This document shows, piece by piece, positions 33,857 through 42,396 of a DNA stretch of 64,000 bases. The position numbers and the translations under genes were made by a program. Source of the DNA: FEN-987 sp964598845. Its GTDB lineage: Archaea > Thermoproteota > Bathyarchaeia > 40CM-2-53-6. Location: positions 1 to 64,000 of the forward strand of contig CAZRDM010000006.1 in assembly GCA_964598845.1 (NCBI GenBank). Reading direction: 5' to 3'. The stretch's first letter is position 1. Each line of letters starts with the position of its first letter. The notes beneath the pieces were generated by a model, which saw nothing but the letters and a program-made list of their open reading frames with translations, did not search any database and had not been told where the DNA came from.

Positions 33857-35827
33857 TCATGAAGCTTCGGGTTTTTTCTTCAGGCTCGTTATGAGCCCCT
33901 CACCCGCCTTCTGTATCTCCGAAATGGATCCTTCGTCCTCTATTGTGGAATAATCTCCCAGAGGTTGTCCCGTTATCACCGCCTTTATGAGCCTCCTCAT
34001 CAGTTTCCCGCTTCTAGTCTTAGGAAGCATATCGACGAAGTCGATATCGTCAACCACAACGATCTTACCTAGCGATCTGTGAACGAGTTCTCGAAGCTCA
34101 GTTTTCAACTCGTTGTTGGGGATGTGTCCGGCCTTGAGCACAACGAAGGCCGCTGCAACCTCTCCTCTTATCGCGTCAGGTTTGCCTACTACGGCTGCCT
34201 CTGCAACTGCGGGATGACCCACTAGGACGCTCTCGATCTCGATTGTGCCGACGCGATGGCTCGCTATCTTGATTACTTCATCCATTCTGCCGAGGAACCA
34301 GACATATCCGTCCTCGTCTCTCATCGCTGCGTCGCCAGTGTAATAGCATCCTGGGATTCGCCGCCAGTAGTCTTTCACGTATCGCTCGTGATCTCTCCAG
34401 AGCGTTGGGGTGAGACCTGGGAAGGGTCGTCGACATACGAAGTGGCCTTTGATACCTGTGGGGAGCGACACTCCGGATTCATTCACTATGTCTGCCTCGA
34501 TTCCAGGAAGAGGTATCGTGGCTGAACCTGGTTTGATGGGGAGCATAGCGATGCCCACGGGGTTGCCGACCATTGGTCCGCTGCTCTCAGTCTGCCACAT
34601 GTGGTCGATGACTGGGACACGATCCTTCAACACTTTCTTCTGCAACCATTCCCAAGCTGGCGGGTTCAGAACCTCCCCTGCACAGACGACGAGGTCAACC
34701 GATTCGAGATCATGTTTCGCTGGATATTCGTCTCCGTACTTCATCAGGCCTCTGACACCGGTCGGGGAAACCCACATCTTGGTTACACAATGCTTCTCTA
34801 TGATTCCCCACCAAACGTCAGGCGTCGGATAGTCTGGAACGCCCTCATACATGATGGTGGAACAACCGAAGAGCAGCGGCCCGTAGACAACGTAGCTGTG
34901 ACCTACTATCCAACCGATATCGGAGGTGGACCACCAGACATCCCTGTCACTCATGGCGTAGACCCATTCACCCATGGCGTGAATGTAGATCTGATAACTA
35001 CCATGGGGTTGCACAGTGCCTTTCGGCTTTGCAGTGGTGCCTGAGGTGTGGAGAATGAAAGCTAACTCATTCGACTCCACTAGCTCTAAGTCGGCCTTCT
35101 CCGACTTGCCTCCGTCTAGCGCCTCATGCCAGTAAAGATCTCTTCCGCATTTCATCGGAGGCTCCTTCGAGCTTCTCTTGAGCACTATGACTTTCTGGAT
35201 CTGACTCGGCGTTTCGAGAGCCTCGTCAACAGCTTCCTTGAGCTTGAACTCTTTTCCTCGCCTATACGCTACGTCGGTCGTTAGCAAGAGCTTGGAGCCC
35301 GCATCAACTATTCTGTCAGCCAGCGCCGCTGCTCCAAAGCCTCCGAAGACAACAGAGTGTATCGCCCCAATTCTGGTACAGGCGAGCATCGCCACCGCGG
35401 CTTCAGGGACCATTGGCATGTAGATGGTGACCCTGTCTCCCTTCCCGATCCCCAGAGCCCTAAGCGCCGCTCCGAACTTCTTCACATCGTCGAGCAGATG
35501 ACTGTACGTCATCACCCGACTTTCGCCGGTCTCTCCCGACTCCCATATGATAGCCTTCTTGTCTCCTCTCCCCTTCTGGGAAACATGGTAATCGACGGAG
35601 TTGTACGAGAGGTTAGTTACGCCTCCAACAAACCATTTGAAATCTGGATAACTCCACTCGAACACCCTTTCCCAAGGCTTGAACCAATGCAGCTCCTTCC
35701 CGGCTTGCCCCCAGAAGCCTTCAGTGTCTTTCAGGGCTCGTTCCAACATTTCCCTGACGCGAGGTGGATACTCCATCTTCTGCGCTCCACTCCCCATCGG
35801 CAGGTCAAAGCGAATCCCATTGTGCAA
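33857..35827 (-). CDS. acsA: Acetyl-CoA synthetase (AMP-forming)
   Basis: 656 residues; makes acetyl-CoA from acetate, ATP and CoA. Phosphate loop LHTSGTTAKPKGTVQPHG, the A5 motif YTGDAAMRDEDGY, and the hinge region WFLGRMDEVIKIASHRVGTIEIES are intact. The C-terminal KTRSGKLMRR contains the lysine whose acetylation regulates bacterial Acs. An acetate-specific N-terminal region (LHWFKPWERVFEW) supports acetate over longer acids. ATG start at 35827. It suggests acetate assimilation or fermentation-product recycling. Confidence 0.93.
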   Translation of the reverse strand: MHNGIRFDLPMGSGAQKMEYPPRVREMLERALKDTEGFWGQAGKELHWFKPWERVFEWSYPDFKWFVGGVTNLSYNSVDYHVSQKGRGDKKAIIWESGETGESRVMTYSHLLDDVKKFGAALRALGIGKGDRVTIYMPMVPEAAVAMLACTRIGAIHSVVFGGFGAAALADRIVDAGSKLLLTTDVAYRRGKEFKLKEAVDEALETPSQIQKVIVLKRSSKEPPMKCGRDLYWHEALDGGKSEKADLELVESNELAFILHTSGTTAKPKGTVQPHGSYQIYIHAMGEWVYAMSDRDVWWSTSDIGWIVGHSYVVYGPLLFGCSTIMYEGVPDYPTPDVWWGIIEKHCVTKMWVSPTGVRGLMKYGDEYPAKHDLESVDLVVCAGEVLNPPAWEWLQKKVLKDRVPVIDHMWQTESSGPMVGNPVGIAMLPIKPGSATIPLPGIEADIVNESGVSLPTGIKGHFVCRRPFPGLTPTLWRDHERYVKDYWRRIPGCYYTGDAAMRDEDGYVWFLGRMDEVIKIASHRVGTIEIESVLVGHPAVAEAAVVGKPDAIRGEVAAAFVVLKAGHIPNNELKTELRELVHRSLGKIVVVDDIDFVDMLPKTRSGKLMRRLIKAVITGQPLGDYSTIEDEGSISEIQKAGEGLITSLKKKPEAS

Positions 35828-35925
35828 TGAATGAGTAGCGCACTTACAAACCGTAGAGTAAATTCATAGAACACTGGACGACAAATCCTTCATGAGGAAC
35901 GTTAGCTCAGCGGAGGGAATGTTCC

Positions 35926-36525
35926 TCAAGTCACCTTCTGGGGCGTGATCTTCTGAGCATTAATAATGGAATCCTTTCCGTGCGCAATCGTCCCAGCAAA
36001 TGTGAAACCTGTTCGAGTCGTTTCCCTAATGACATCGTCTTCACTGATGATTGGTGGTCCGAGCTTTCCTGAGAGAATGCCGTTACCACGAGTTCTCTCA
36101 ACAATGGCCAGCCTGCCTCCAAGCCTAAGGATCCTGAAGAATTCGCCAAGAACTTTCGGTCGATCCTCCACTTCATGAAGCACATGGACAGCCAAGACTA
36201 GGTCTACACTCTCGTCATTGAGCTCGATCTTCCTGCCATCGCTCTGCATCAGTTCGACCGCGACACCGTTCTTCCTCGCATAGCCAGCTGCCCGCTCGAG
36301 CATTCGTGGCGAAATATCAACTCCGATTGTCTTCGCGGATATCTTGGCAAGGGCTATCGTGAAGAAGCCAGGCCCACAACCGAAGTCTAGCACGACATCC
36401 TTTGGGCCTACCTTGAGTTTTGAGACGAGCCTGCCAGGAGGACTAAGAAACCTTCTGAGCGGATTGTTCAACATGAACGCCAATCCATCAGGAAAGCGTC
36501 TGTGTGCTTCATGCGTTCTAGTCAA
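35926..36525 (-). CDS. SAM-dependent methyltransferase, class I
   Basis: 199 residues. The Rossmann motif I is VVLDFGCGPGFFTIAL near residue 48, followed by GVDISPRMLERA, MQSDGRKIELNDESVDLVLAVHVLHEV and ILRLGGRLAIVE, the ordered motifs of Methyltransf_11/UbiE-like enzymes. The substrate cannot be read from the sequence; RRFLSPPGRLVSKLKV near the start resembles small-molecule or arsenite-type methyltransferases only loosely. Confidence 0.85.
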   Translation of the reverse strand: MTRTHEAHRRFPDGLAFMLNNPLRRFLSPPGRLVSKLKVGPKDVVLDFGCGPGFFTIALAKISAKTIGVDISPRMLERAAGYARKNGVAVELMQSDGRKIELNDESVDLVLAVHVLHEVEDRPKVLGEFFRILRLGGRLAIVERTRGNGILSGKLGPPIISEDDVIRETTRTGFTFAGTIAHGKDSIINAQKITPQKVT

Positions 36526-36667
36526 TCCGATCGCTCCGCGAACAAATTGCGCTCCGTTAACCCCGGACTGCCTCTTTTACCCTGCTGAGAGAGTACCTAG
36601 CATGTATGATTCATCCACAATGTATTTCACCATTGAATCATTCTCGCGTTGAAGTGAGGTGAATCAA

Positions 36668-36811
36668 ATGGCAGTTCCAGTTGGTCTGCTCTTGACTGGC
36701 CTAATTGTCCGGACGATGTTGGGTGCCGCGGTTACGGTTGCACTAGTACTGTTGCTTTGGAAGGCAGGAAAGCTAGTTGACGCTTACACAGAGAAACTCA
36801 AAGCCAAGTAG
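36668..36811 (+). CDS. Small single-pass membrane protein
   Basis: 47 residues with a hydrophobic segment from about residue 5 to 31 and a charged tail (KAGKLVDAYTEKLKAK). A good Shine-Dalgarno sequence, GAGGTGA (36655-36661), lies 6 bases upstream of the ATG, which is the main reason to believe the gene. No family recognised. It sits alone between the methyltransferase and a secreted protein gene on the opposite strand. Confidence 0.6.
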   Translation: MAVPVGLLLTGLIVRTMLGAAVTVALVLLLWKAGKLVDAYTEKLKAK

Positions 36812-36952
36812 TCACTGACCGGTTGACGCCAACCGTTATTGTCCTAGCAACTATTGCAGCCTCTTTTGACTGATGAAGACCCATGTCTCTTAGCATGACG
36901 CGGCAGGGAGATCTCTGGGCGATGCATTGAAGAATTCCGTCAATCAGGTATG

Positions 36953-37585
36953 CTACCCGGATATAGTTATCGAAATCTGCGCTGATGTTCCAGTATTGAT
37001 GTTCTTCACCGAGAAGCTCTGGACGCCAGAGGCAACATCGATCGCAAAGAAGCCATTCGCGTTTCCTGAGCCGTCAGACTGCAAGACGGCCCCGCATACT
37101 TCAGCTAAGCAGGGCTGAACATAAGCACCGGGCGCGAACCCGCTACTCCGCCAGTTTACCGTTTCCCGTTGGTGATATTGTGTCTTATCAGTTTGAAGGG
37201 ACGGAGTTTCGAGGGGCGGGGAACCGTTGGATGAGCATTGCAACTTCACAAGTATGCTTGACGGAGCGCTCTGATCGACAATGAAGCTTTCCGGACCGAT
37301 CTGTGTGCATGATAATTCACTCACAGTTATCGTGTATTTTCCGTACGGGATAGAAAGCGTGACCATGCCGTTGGCGTTTGTGTCTTGGGTAAGAGTCTGC
37401 GACCCAACCAGCGATATAGTGGCACCTTGAATCGCCTGTGCGGTCGTCACGCCTCGTACTTGGAAGGTGATTAGAACGTTCGTACTCTGCAAAGGAACTG
37501 CGCTACTCAATGTGAGAAACATCAAAGCAACTACTATGGCTCTTGATCCTAGGAAGACCATTGCTTTTCCAAGAGAAGGTGCCAT
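36953..37585 (-). CDS. Secreted protein with carboxypeptidase-regulatory-like domain
   Basis: 210 residues. An N-terminal signal peptide (GSRAIVVALMFLTLSSAVPLQS) is followed by a beta-sandwich of the CarboxypepD_reg-like type: VRGVTTAQAIQGATISLVG, TNANGMVTLSIPYGKYTITVSE. The second half (TDKTQYHQRETVNWRSSGFAPGAYVQPCL) is another Ig-like strand set with a pair of cysteines. Such domains serve as extracellular stalks. No C-terminal membrane anchor is seen. Function beyond surface or secreted location is unknown. Confidence 0.75.
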   Translation of the reverse strand: MAPSLGKAMVFLGSRAIVVALMFLTLSSAVPLQSTNVLITFQVRGVTTAQAIQGATISLVGSQTLTQDTNANGMVTLSIPYGKYTITVSELSCTQIGPESFIVDQSAPSSILVKLQCSSNGSPPLETPSLQTDKTQYHQRETVNWRSSGFAPGAYVQPCLAEVCGAVLQSDGSGNANGFFAIDVASGVQSFSVKNINTGTSAQISITISG

Positions 37586-37727
37586 GGGAGGAGTATATCA
37601 ATGTTCGCCTTCTCGAACACTATCGTTCCCCTGATAACTTGGCCCGGCAACATGTCCGATCTTTTTAGAGCACTCGCAACTCGAGGAACGGTTTTCACCT
37701 TCCCCTGTCCGAACCTGACCATTTCAC

Positions 37728-38135
37728 CTATGTGACTGCCTTGCGGGAGGGACTCGTCAACTCTCTAGCGAGGCGCGTTTTCACCAACTCGACATAGTCA
37801 GCAAGCTCGAAATTTTCGATCTCGACAAATTCCCAACTGAGCTTCGCATAGAGCCTCTTAGCGATGACCTTCCCAATGGTCTTGCATCCTCTACCAAAGG
37901 TTCCCTCTAGAAGCCTGAAGAAATCGCCAAGACGCGTAGGTATCTCATTCCTTGCCAGAAGACAGTTTCTCTCTAGGTAATCGTAGATCGCTTCTCGCGC
38001 ACGCGGTCCTAGAAGATCGGTCAAGGCTTCATCTATGGAGTCGAGAAGCAAATTGTCCACAATAGGCCCGAAGCTGCGCAGAGCGAACGTGGTTGGCACG
38101 AGAGAGCCGTGACTCTGCTCGTTCAAAGTTGTCAT
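37728..38135 (-). CDS. Archaeal hypothetical protein, NitrOD5-like
   Basis: 135 residues, helical. The pattern LRSFGPIVDNLLLDSIDEALTDLLG...AIYDYLERNCLLARNEIPTRLGDFFRLLEGTFGRGCKTIGKVIAKRLYAKL is what I recall of small NitrOD5-type proteins found in Nitrososphaeria and related archaea; their function is unknown. Highly charged with no membrane segments. The recollection of the family name is not verifiable here. Confidence 0.6.
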   Translation of the reverse strand: MTTLNEQSHGSLVPTTFALRSFGPIVDNLLLDSIDEALTDLLGPRAREAIYDYLERNCLLARNEIPTRLGDFFRLLEGTFGRGCKTIGKVIAKRLYAKLSWEFVEIENFELADYVELVKTRLARELTSPSRKAVT

Positions 38136-38393
38136 AAGGCTGATGCCTTAACCAGCACATAACACGAACCTGACGATTCGATATAAGCGGATAAACTGTG
38201 TTTCACACAGGCGCCTTAAAATGTCTAAACAAACATGCGGCAAACCTGGCATGCAACTTTTTTCATCAATCAAAATCGATTCACGGCTACTAACCCAGGC
38301 ATCGCGCACCAGGTCGATCCTGCCCACGTACTCAAAACAGGGTGCCTCGCGGAGTAGAGTATATCACAACAAGCCTGCCACAAAGTAGGATCG

Positions 38394-39515
38394 GTGGAAA
38401 TGACTTCTGATGAAAGTAGGAAGCGCTCGTACAGTGTCCGGCTTGGAAGACTAGCGTCGGCCATCCGTGAAAGCGGCCTTGATGGGATCGTTCTAGTTCC
38501 TGGACCCAACCTCAGATACTATACGGGCGTGAACTCGCTACTCTTGGAGAGACCGTTTCTCTTCCTCTTACCGAAAGAGGGACAATCACATCTCCTCGCG
38601 CCGAAACTCGAATCAGGACCGTATCGAAGAGGCCCGATCCAAATGATGATCCACGACTGGACTGATTCTGAGGGACCGTCCCGAACCTTCGAGGAGCTTA
38701 CGCAACATGTTTCGATCAAAGGGAAGTGGGGACTAGAAGGGAGAGTCCCGTTTCGGTTCGTACACATCCTCCTGAAGTATGCTCACCCGGACTTGGAAGA
38801 TGCGGAGCCCTTGCTGGGAAGAATCAGAGAGACCAAAGATCCTGAGGAGATGCGCTATCTTCAACAAGCTGCATTGATTTTGTGCAGATCGCTCCTGAGA
38901 TTCCCGAACATGATCAGACCTGGGATGACGGAACTGCAACTGGCGAGAGAGTTGATGGAGGAAATCTACTCGAATGGCGCGGAGCACGTTGATGAGGTTC
39001 TGATTCAGTCTGGTAGAATGGCGGCAGACCCACACCACCTCCCTTCCACTAGGAAGTTGCGACGTAAGGAAAGCATAGTCGTCGACGCTACGTGCCAGTT
39101 TGCCGGATACTACGCCGATATCACTCGAACCTTCATCCTAGGTCGCGATGAGAACTTTGACAGCATCTACCTAAGCGTCCTTGAGGCACAAGAAGCTGCT
39201 CTCAGTACCTCAAAGGCTGGGGAGACGGTAGGAGCAGTCGATTATGCTGCGAGAAGTCGCCTCGAGCAGAATCAACTTGGTGAGTTCTTCATCCACCGCA
39301 CCGGTCATGGGCTCGGCCTCGAAGTTCATGAGCTCCCCTACATAGTTCAAGATGGGAGAGAACTGCTTGAGCCAAGAATGGTTTTCACGGTAGAGCCTAG
39401 CGTTTACTTTCCAACTAAGATGGGTGTGAGGATAGAGGACGACGTTCTGGTGACTGACAGCGGCCGCAAAGTCTTGACAAGATCCCTACCGAAAGGATTG
39501 GGCTGGTGGCGTTAG
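38394..39515 (+). CDS. pepQ: M24 family Xaa-Pro aminopeptidase/dipeptidase
   Basis: 373 residues: a creatinase N-terminal domain (RLASAIRESGLDGIVLVPGPNLRYYTGV) and a pita-bread catalytic domain. Metal ligands visible: Asp in VVDATCQFAGYYADITRTF (two), His in HRTGHGLGLEVHE, Glu in FTVEPSVYF and Glu in VRIEDDVLV. It removes amino acids before proline. Start either GTG at 38394 or ATG at 38400; both precede the conserved region and 38400 (MTSDESR) is as likely. Confidence 0.92.
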   Translation: MEMTSDESRKRSYSVRLGRLASAIRESGLDGIVLVPGPNLRYYTGVNSLLLERPFLFLLPKEGQSHLLAPKLESGPYRRGPIQMMIHDWTDSEGPSRTFEELTQHVSIKGKWGLEGRVPFRFVHILLKYAHPDLEDAEPLLGRIRETKDPEEMRYLQQAALILCRSLLRFPNMIRPGMTELQLARELMEEIYSNGAEHVDEVLIQSGRMAADPHHLPSTRKLRRKESIVVDATCQFAGYYADITRTFILGRDENFDSIYLSVLEAQEAALSTSKAGETVGAVDYAARSRLEQNQLGEFFIHRTGHGLGLEVHELPYIVQDGRELLEPRMVFTVEPSVYFPTKMGVRIEDDVLVTDSGRKVLTRSLPKGLGWWR

Positions 39516-39639
39516 GCACCAGATCGCTAAACGTCTTCCTTAGAAATGGCCGGGCAGCCCTCAGTATTCGCCTCATTGAATGGATTTCGGCATTTGCTGA
39601 GCCGATCCGAAAAGATGCGTGTTTCCCCCGTGCGAAGGA

Positions 39640-39789
39640 TTACCGGTATTCTAGTCTCCCGCCAGCGTGTATTCTGGCTCTGTGTCCTTCGCTACATCTA
39701 CAACAATCTTGACAAGCGCCACAATAGCTGCAGATGAAATGGGCTTCCTTCTTGCATATGGGGCACGTTGCGAAACGAATCTCGGTCAT
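39640..39789 (-). CDS. Cysteine-rich small zinc-binding protein
   Basis: 49 residues on the reverse strand, ATG start at 39789. It contains CPIC near residue 9, then CSYCGACQDCCRC around residues 20-32 followed by an SEGH histidine: eight cysteines in 24 residues with regular CxxC spacing, which would be very unlikely by chance. It probably binds two zinc ions. It lies in the otherwise empty 420 bases between pepQ and the FUN14-like gene. No family assigned; part of a set of tiny zinc-ribbon proteins in this window (see 43649, 49156). Confidence 0.7.
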   Translation of the reverse strand: MTEIRFATCPICKKEAHFICSYCGACQDCCRCSEGHRARIHAGGRLEYR

Positions 39790-39938
39790 AGGATTGATTA
39801 CCATTCTTTCAGGCGCTTAAGGTTCCCAGTGAGCTTGCATATTTGTTGATGGGCATGTTCAACCAGTGATACTTACCTGTAGCATTATGCTCGGAGAGGT
39901 GTCGAATTCTTAATGCCTCAACTGAAGCTGGGTAATTC

Positions 39939-40283
39939 TTGCGTGTCTCCGGGTTGGATAGTGGAGGGCTCGCCGCACTCATCGTAACCCAAGTGGGGTT
40001 CGGCGGATCTATGGGATTTCTTCTGGGTTACGGCATGAAGAAACTTACGACATTCTTTCTGAAAATTGTGGCGCTCACTTCATCGTTGTTCATGCTAGGC
40101 ATTGCTTGGCTGGCATCCATCGGAGTCGTCACGTTGAATCTCGACGCCTTCACTTCAACGTTGGAGATTGGTCTCGGAGATGCGATAGCGAATCTAGTGA
40201 CCTTGTTTGCGTTTCTTGCTCAGATTCTCCCGATAACAGGAAGTTTCGCGCTCGGATTCTACGCAGGGGCAAGAAAGGGTTAG
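39939..40283 (+). CDS. FUN14-like membrane protein
   Basis: 114 residues, TTG start. The glycine-rich VTQVGFGGSMGFLLGYGMKKLTTFFLKIVAL segment matches the FUN14 family core, with three hydrophobic helices in all. Archaeal and bacterial members are of this size and unknown function; the eukaryotic relatives are mitochondrial outer-membrane proteins. A DUF192 gene follows 68 bases downstream on the same strand. Confidence 0.75.
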   Translation: MRVSGLDSGGLAALIVTQVGFGGSMGFLLGYGMKKLTTFFLKIVALTSSLFMLGIAWLASIGVVTLNLDAFTSTLEIGLGDAIANLVTLFAFLAQILPITGSFALGFYAGARKG

Positions 40284-40351
40284 TCTCGAGGGAAGAAAAT
40301 TCGGACGGAAGAGAATAAACTGCATCTATATGCAAGCCGGCACAGTGTTAC

Positions 40352-40867
40352 TTGAAGTTCGAGCCAGAGGCCGAGGATATGAGGAGGATGCTTCTTGCGG
40401 CCTTGGGTATACTCATTGTCATTTCGGTTGTAATGGGCTATATTTTGGTTCTTGCCTCCAACGAGGCACGGATAAGGATCTCCGGCGTAACTCTGACCGT
40501 TGAGCTCGCTAACACGCCGGATGAACAAGCAAGAGGTCTCTCAGGTCGCGAATCCTTGGCCCCGGACCATGGAATGTTATTCGTCTTTGACCATGAAGCT
40601 CGCTGGAGTTTCTGGATGAAGAACATGAACTTCCCCTTGGATATCATCTGGTTTGACTCCAAGAGGCAAGCGGTTTTTGTAGAGCAGAACTTGAAGCCCT
40701 GCAGTCCGCAAGCCTGCCATGTTTACGCTCCTTCCACCGCCGCGATGTATGTGCTCGAAGCGAACGCAGGGTTCGTGAAGACTCATGACATCCACTTGGG
40801 AACGACATTCGTCTTCTTGAACTGGTTTAGCTTCGAAGTCAGGGTTCTCGGAACCAAGGAGCGTTAG
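40352..40867 (+). CDS. DUF192 secreted/anchored protein
   Basis: 171 residues, TTG start. An N-terminal membrane segment (LLAALGILIVISVVMGYILVLAS) anchors a DUF192 domain: VELANTPDEQARGLSGRESLAPDHGMLFVFD, FWMKNMNFPLDIIWFD, and the C-terminal YVLEANAGFV. DUF192 proteins lie outside the membrane and their role is unknown. The family features are complete. A thioredoxin-fold gene follows after 28 bases, probably in the same transcript. Confidence 0.85.
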   Translation: MKFEPEAEDMRRMLLAALGILIVISVVMGYILVLASNEARIRISGVTLTVELANTPDEQARGLSGRESLAPDHGMLFVFDHEARWSFWMKNMNFPLDIIWFDSKRQAVFVEQNLKPCSPQACHVYAPSTAAMYVLEANAGFVKTHDIHLGTTFVFLNWFSFEVRVLGTKER

Positions 40868-40895
40868 GGGCTTGAACATATAGGCCGGAAAGATA

Positions 40896-41321
40896 ATGCC
40901 TGTAGACATGCCAGTAACCCGGTTAACCTATGAGGAATTCGCCAAGACTGCGCGAGAATATCCGGATGATCCCTTCTCAACATTCGTGCGAGAAGGGAGG
41001 GTAGTTTACGTCTACGCTTTGACGCGAGACCTATGCAGTGGATGTGAAATCCAAAGGCCTCTCTATGATGAACTGGCACACAAAATCCAGGAAAAGTATG
41101 GTGAGCGCGTCAAGTTCGCGGCGATCCACGTCTCGCAGCAAGAGGAGTTTCGAGATAAGCTCAGAGATTTCCGAAGGATGTTGAGGTTTGCTGCATATCC
41201 TACCTATCTGATTCTTCTAAGAACTGAGGTTGGCATCCTCGAGGCATATCGGGGTATAGAGCCTCCCATGGAAGAGATCGCGCGAAGTATCGATATAGCA
41301 ATGGAATTGGCAAACCGCTGA
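40896..41321 (+). CDS. Thioredoxin-fold protein with CSGC motif
   Basis: 141 residues. A thioredoxin-like beta-alpha-beta start (GRVVYVYALTRDLCSGCEIQRPLYDEL) has the redox motif CSGC near residue 48, followed by KYGERVKFAAIHV and the cis-proline region AAYPTYLIL near residue 105. No signal peptide, so it acts in the cytosol despite the exported neighbour. Probably a thiol reductase; partner unknown. Confidence 0.78.
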   Translation: MPVDMPVTRLTYEEFAKTAREYPDDPFSTFVREGRVVYVYALTRDLCSGCEIQRPLYDELAHKIQEKYGERVKFAAIHVSQQEEFRDKLRDFRRMLRFAAYPTYLILLRTEVGILEAYRGIEPPMEEIARSIDIAMELANR

Positions 41322-41396
41322 TAAGCGGTTCGACTCCTCAAAGAAAGGATTTCCTCTCTACAGACTGATTACGCTTCTCTACAGCCTTCCAGAAGC

Positions 41397-42308
41397 TTAC
41401 GTGGATCTACTCGCTGGTTTGACTGTTAGATAGACTCCTGCTAGGATTAGGATTGCGCCCAGAGCCACGTTTGCATCGAGCACCTCACCCAGTACAACCC
41501 AGCCCATTATCAGCGCAATTATTGGTGTGACGAAAACAATGAGAGATGTGTTTGTGGCAGTGGCGGCGGTCCTAGTTAGAAGCCAGTACAAACCAACAAA
41601 CGCCAACGCCGATCCAACGATCCCCAGATAAAGCGTCGCCGCGATGGCAATCGGCGTGAATTGTAGGGTAGAATTCCGTTCTATGAGTAAACCAACTGAT
41701 GACAAAACCACCGTTCCAGTAATTGCCTGTACGAGAACGTTAGCCGCAGGATCTATTCTGTGTGCGTGTAGTTTGACGACGACACTCGCTGACCCCCCTG
41801 AGAGAGCGCTTCCAACAACTGCGAGGCCTCCATAGAGAGAGTTGTGGACGCCCGAACTCTGCGACGCAATGATATCTCGCCAGAATATTGCGGTCAACCC
41901 CACAAACGAAGCGACTATCCCTATCGCCTTGGACTTCGTTAGCCTCTCGCTTGGGATCATGAAATGGGCGAAGATGACGACGAAGAATGGCAAAGTGGCG
42001 AATAGGAGCGAGGAAATGCCTGAGGAGATGTATTGCTCTCCCCAGAAGACCAATCCATAGGGCAAGCTGATCTGGAAGATCCCTAAGAACAGCATCAGAA
42101 TCCAAGATGAAAGATCTTTTGGGACCCGAGCGTGAAGCAGCCTCACCAAGACCAGTAGCGCAAGGCTTGCTACCGCGAAGCGGATGCCTGCGAATAGGAA
42201 GGGAGGAAGAAACTCAAGTCCGATCTTGATGGCTAACCAAGTGGAACCCCAGATCAGACAGAGAGTTGCGAAGACGACCCCCGAAGTTCTGAACTGCAAA
42301 TGCCGCAA
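41397..42308 (-). CDS. EamA/DMT family transporter
   Basis: 303 residues with ten hydrophobic helices and the internal duplication of EamA proteins: the first repeat begins VFATLCLIWGSTWLAIKIGLEFLPPF and the second is around GGSASVVVKLHAHRIDP...VALGAILILAGVYLTVKP. These carriers export amino acids and other metabolites. Substrate cannot be inferred. Downstream of the flavoprotein gene 42397 in the opposite sense of coordinates but same strand, separated by 88 bases. Confidence 0.88.
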   Translation of the reverse strand: MRHLQFRTSGVVFATLCLIWGSTWLAIKIGLEFLPPFLFAGIRFAVASLALLVLVRLLHARVPKDLSSWILMLFLGIFQISLPYGLVFWGEQYISSGISSLLFATLPFFVVIFAHFMIPSERLTKSKAIGIVASFVGLTAIFWRDIIASQSSGVHNSLYGGLAVVGSALSGGSASVVVKLHAHRIDPAANVLVQAITGTVVLSSVGLLIERNSTLQFTPIAIAATLYLGIVGSALAFVGLYWLLTRTAATATNTSLIVFVTPIIALIMGWVVLGEVLDANVALGAILILAGVYLTVKPASRST

Positions 42309-42396
42309 CGTCCGAACATGGAGTCTTGAGGCGCTCTCTGAGCTCAGAAATCGCGAGTTAGTCCGTTTCTACTTCCCATGTGAAATTCTTTGGCGT

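Noticed and set aside
39506..39849. Forward-strand frames after pepQ
   Set aside because: They overlap the cysteine-rich reverse gene and have random-looking composition.
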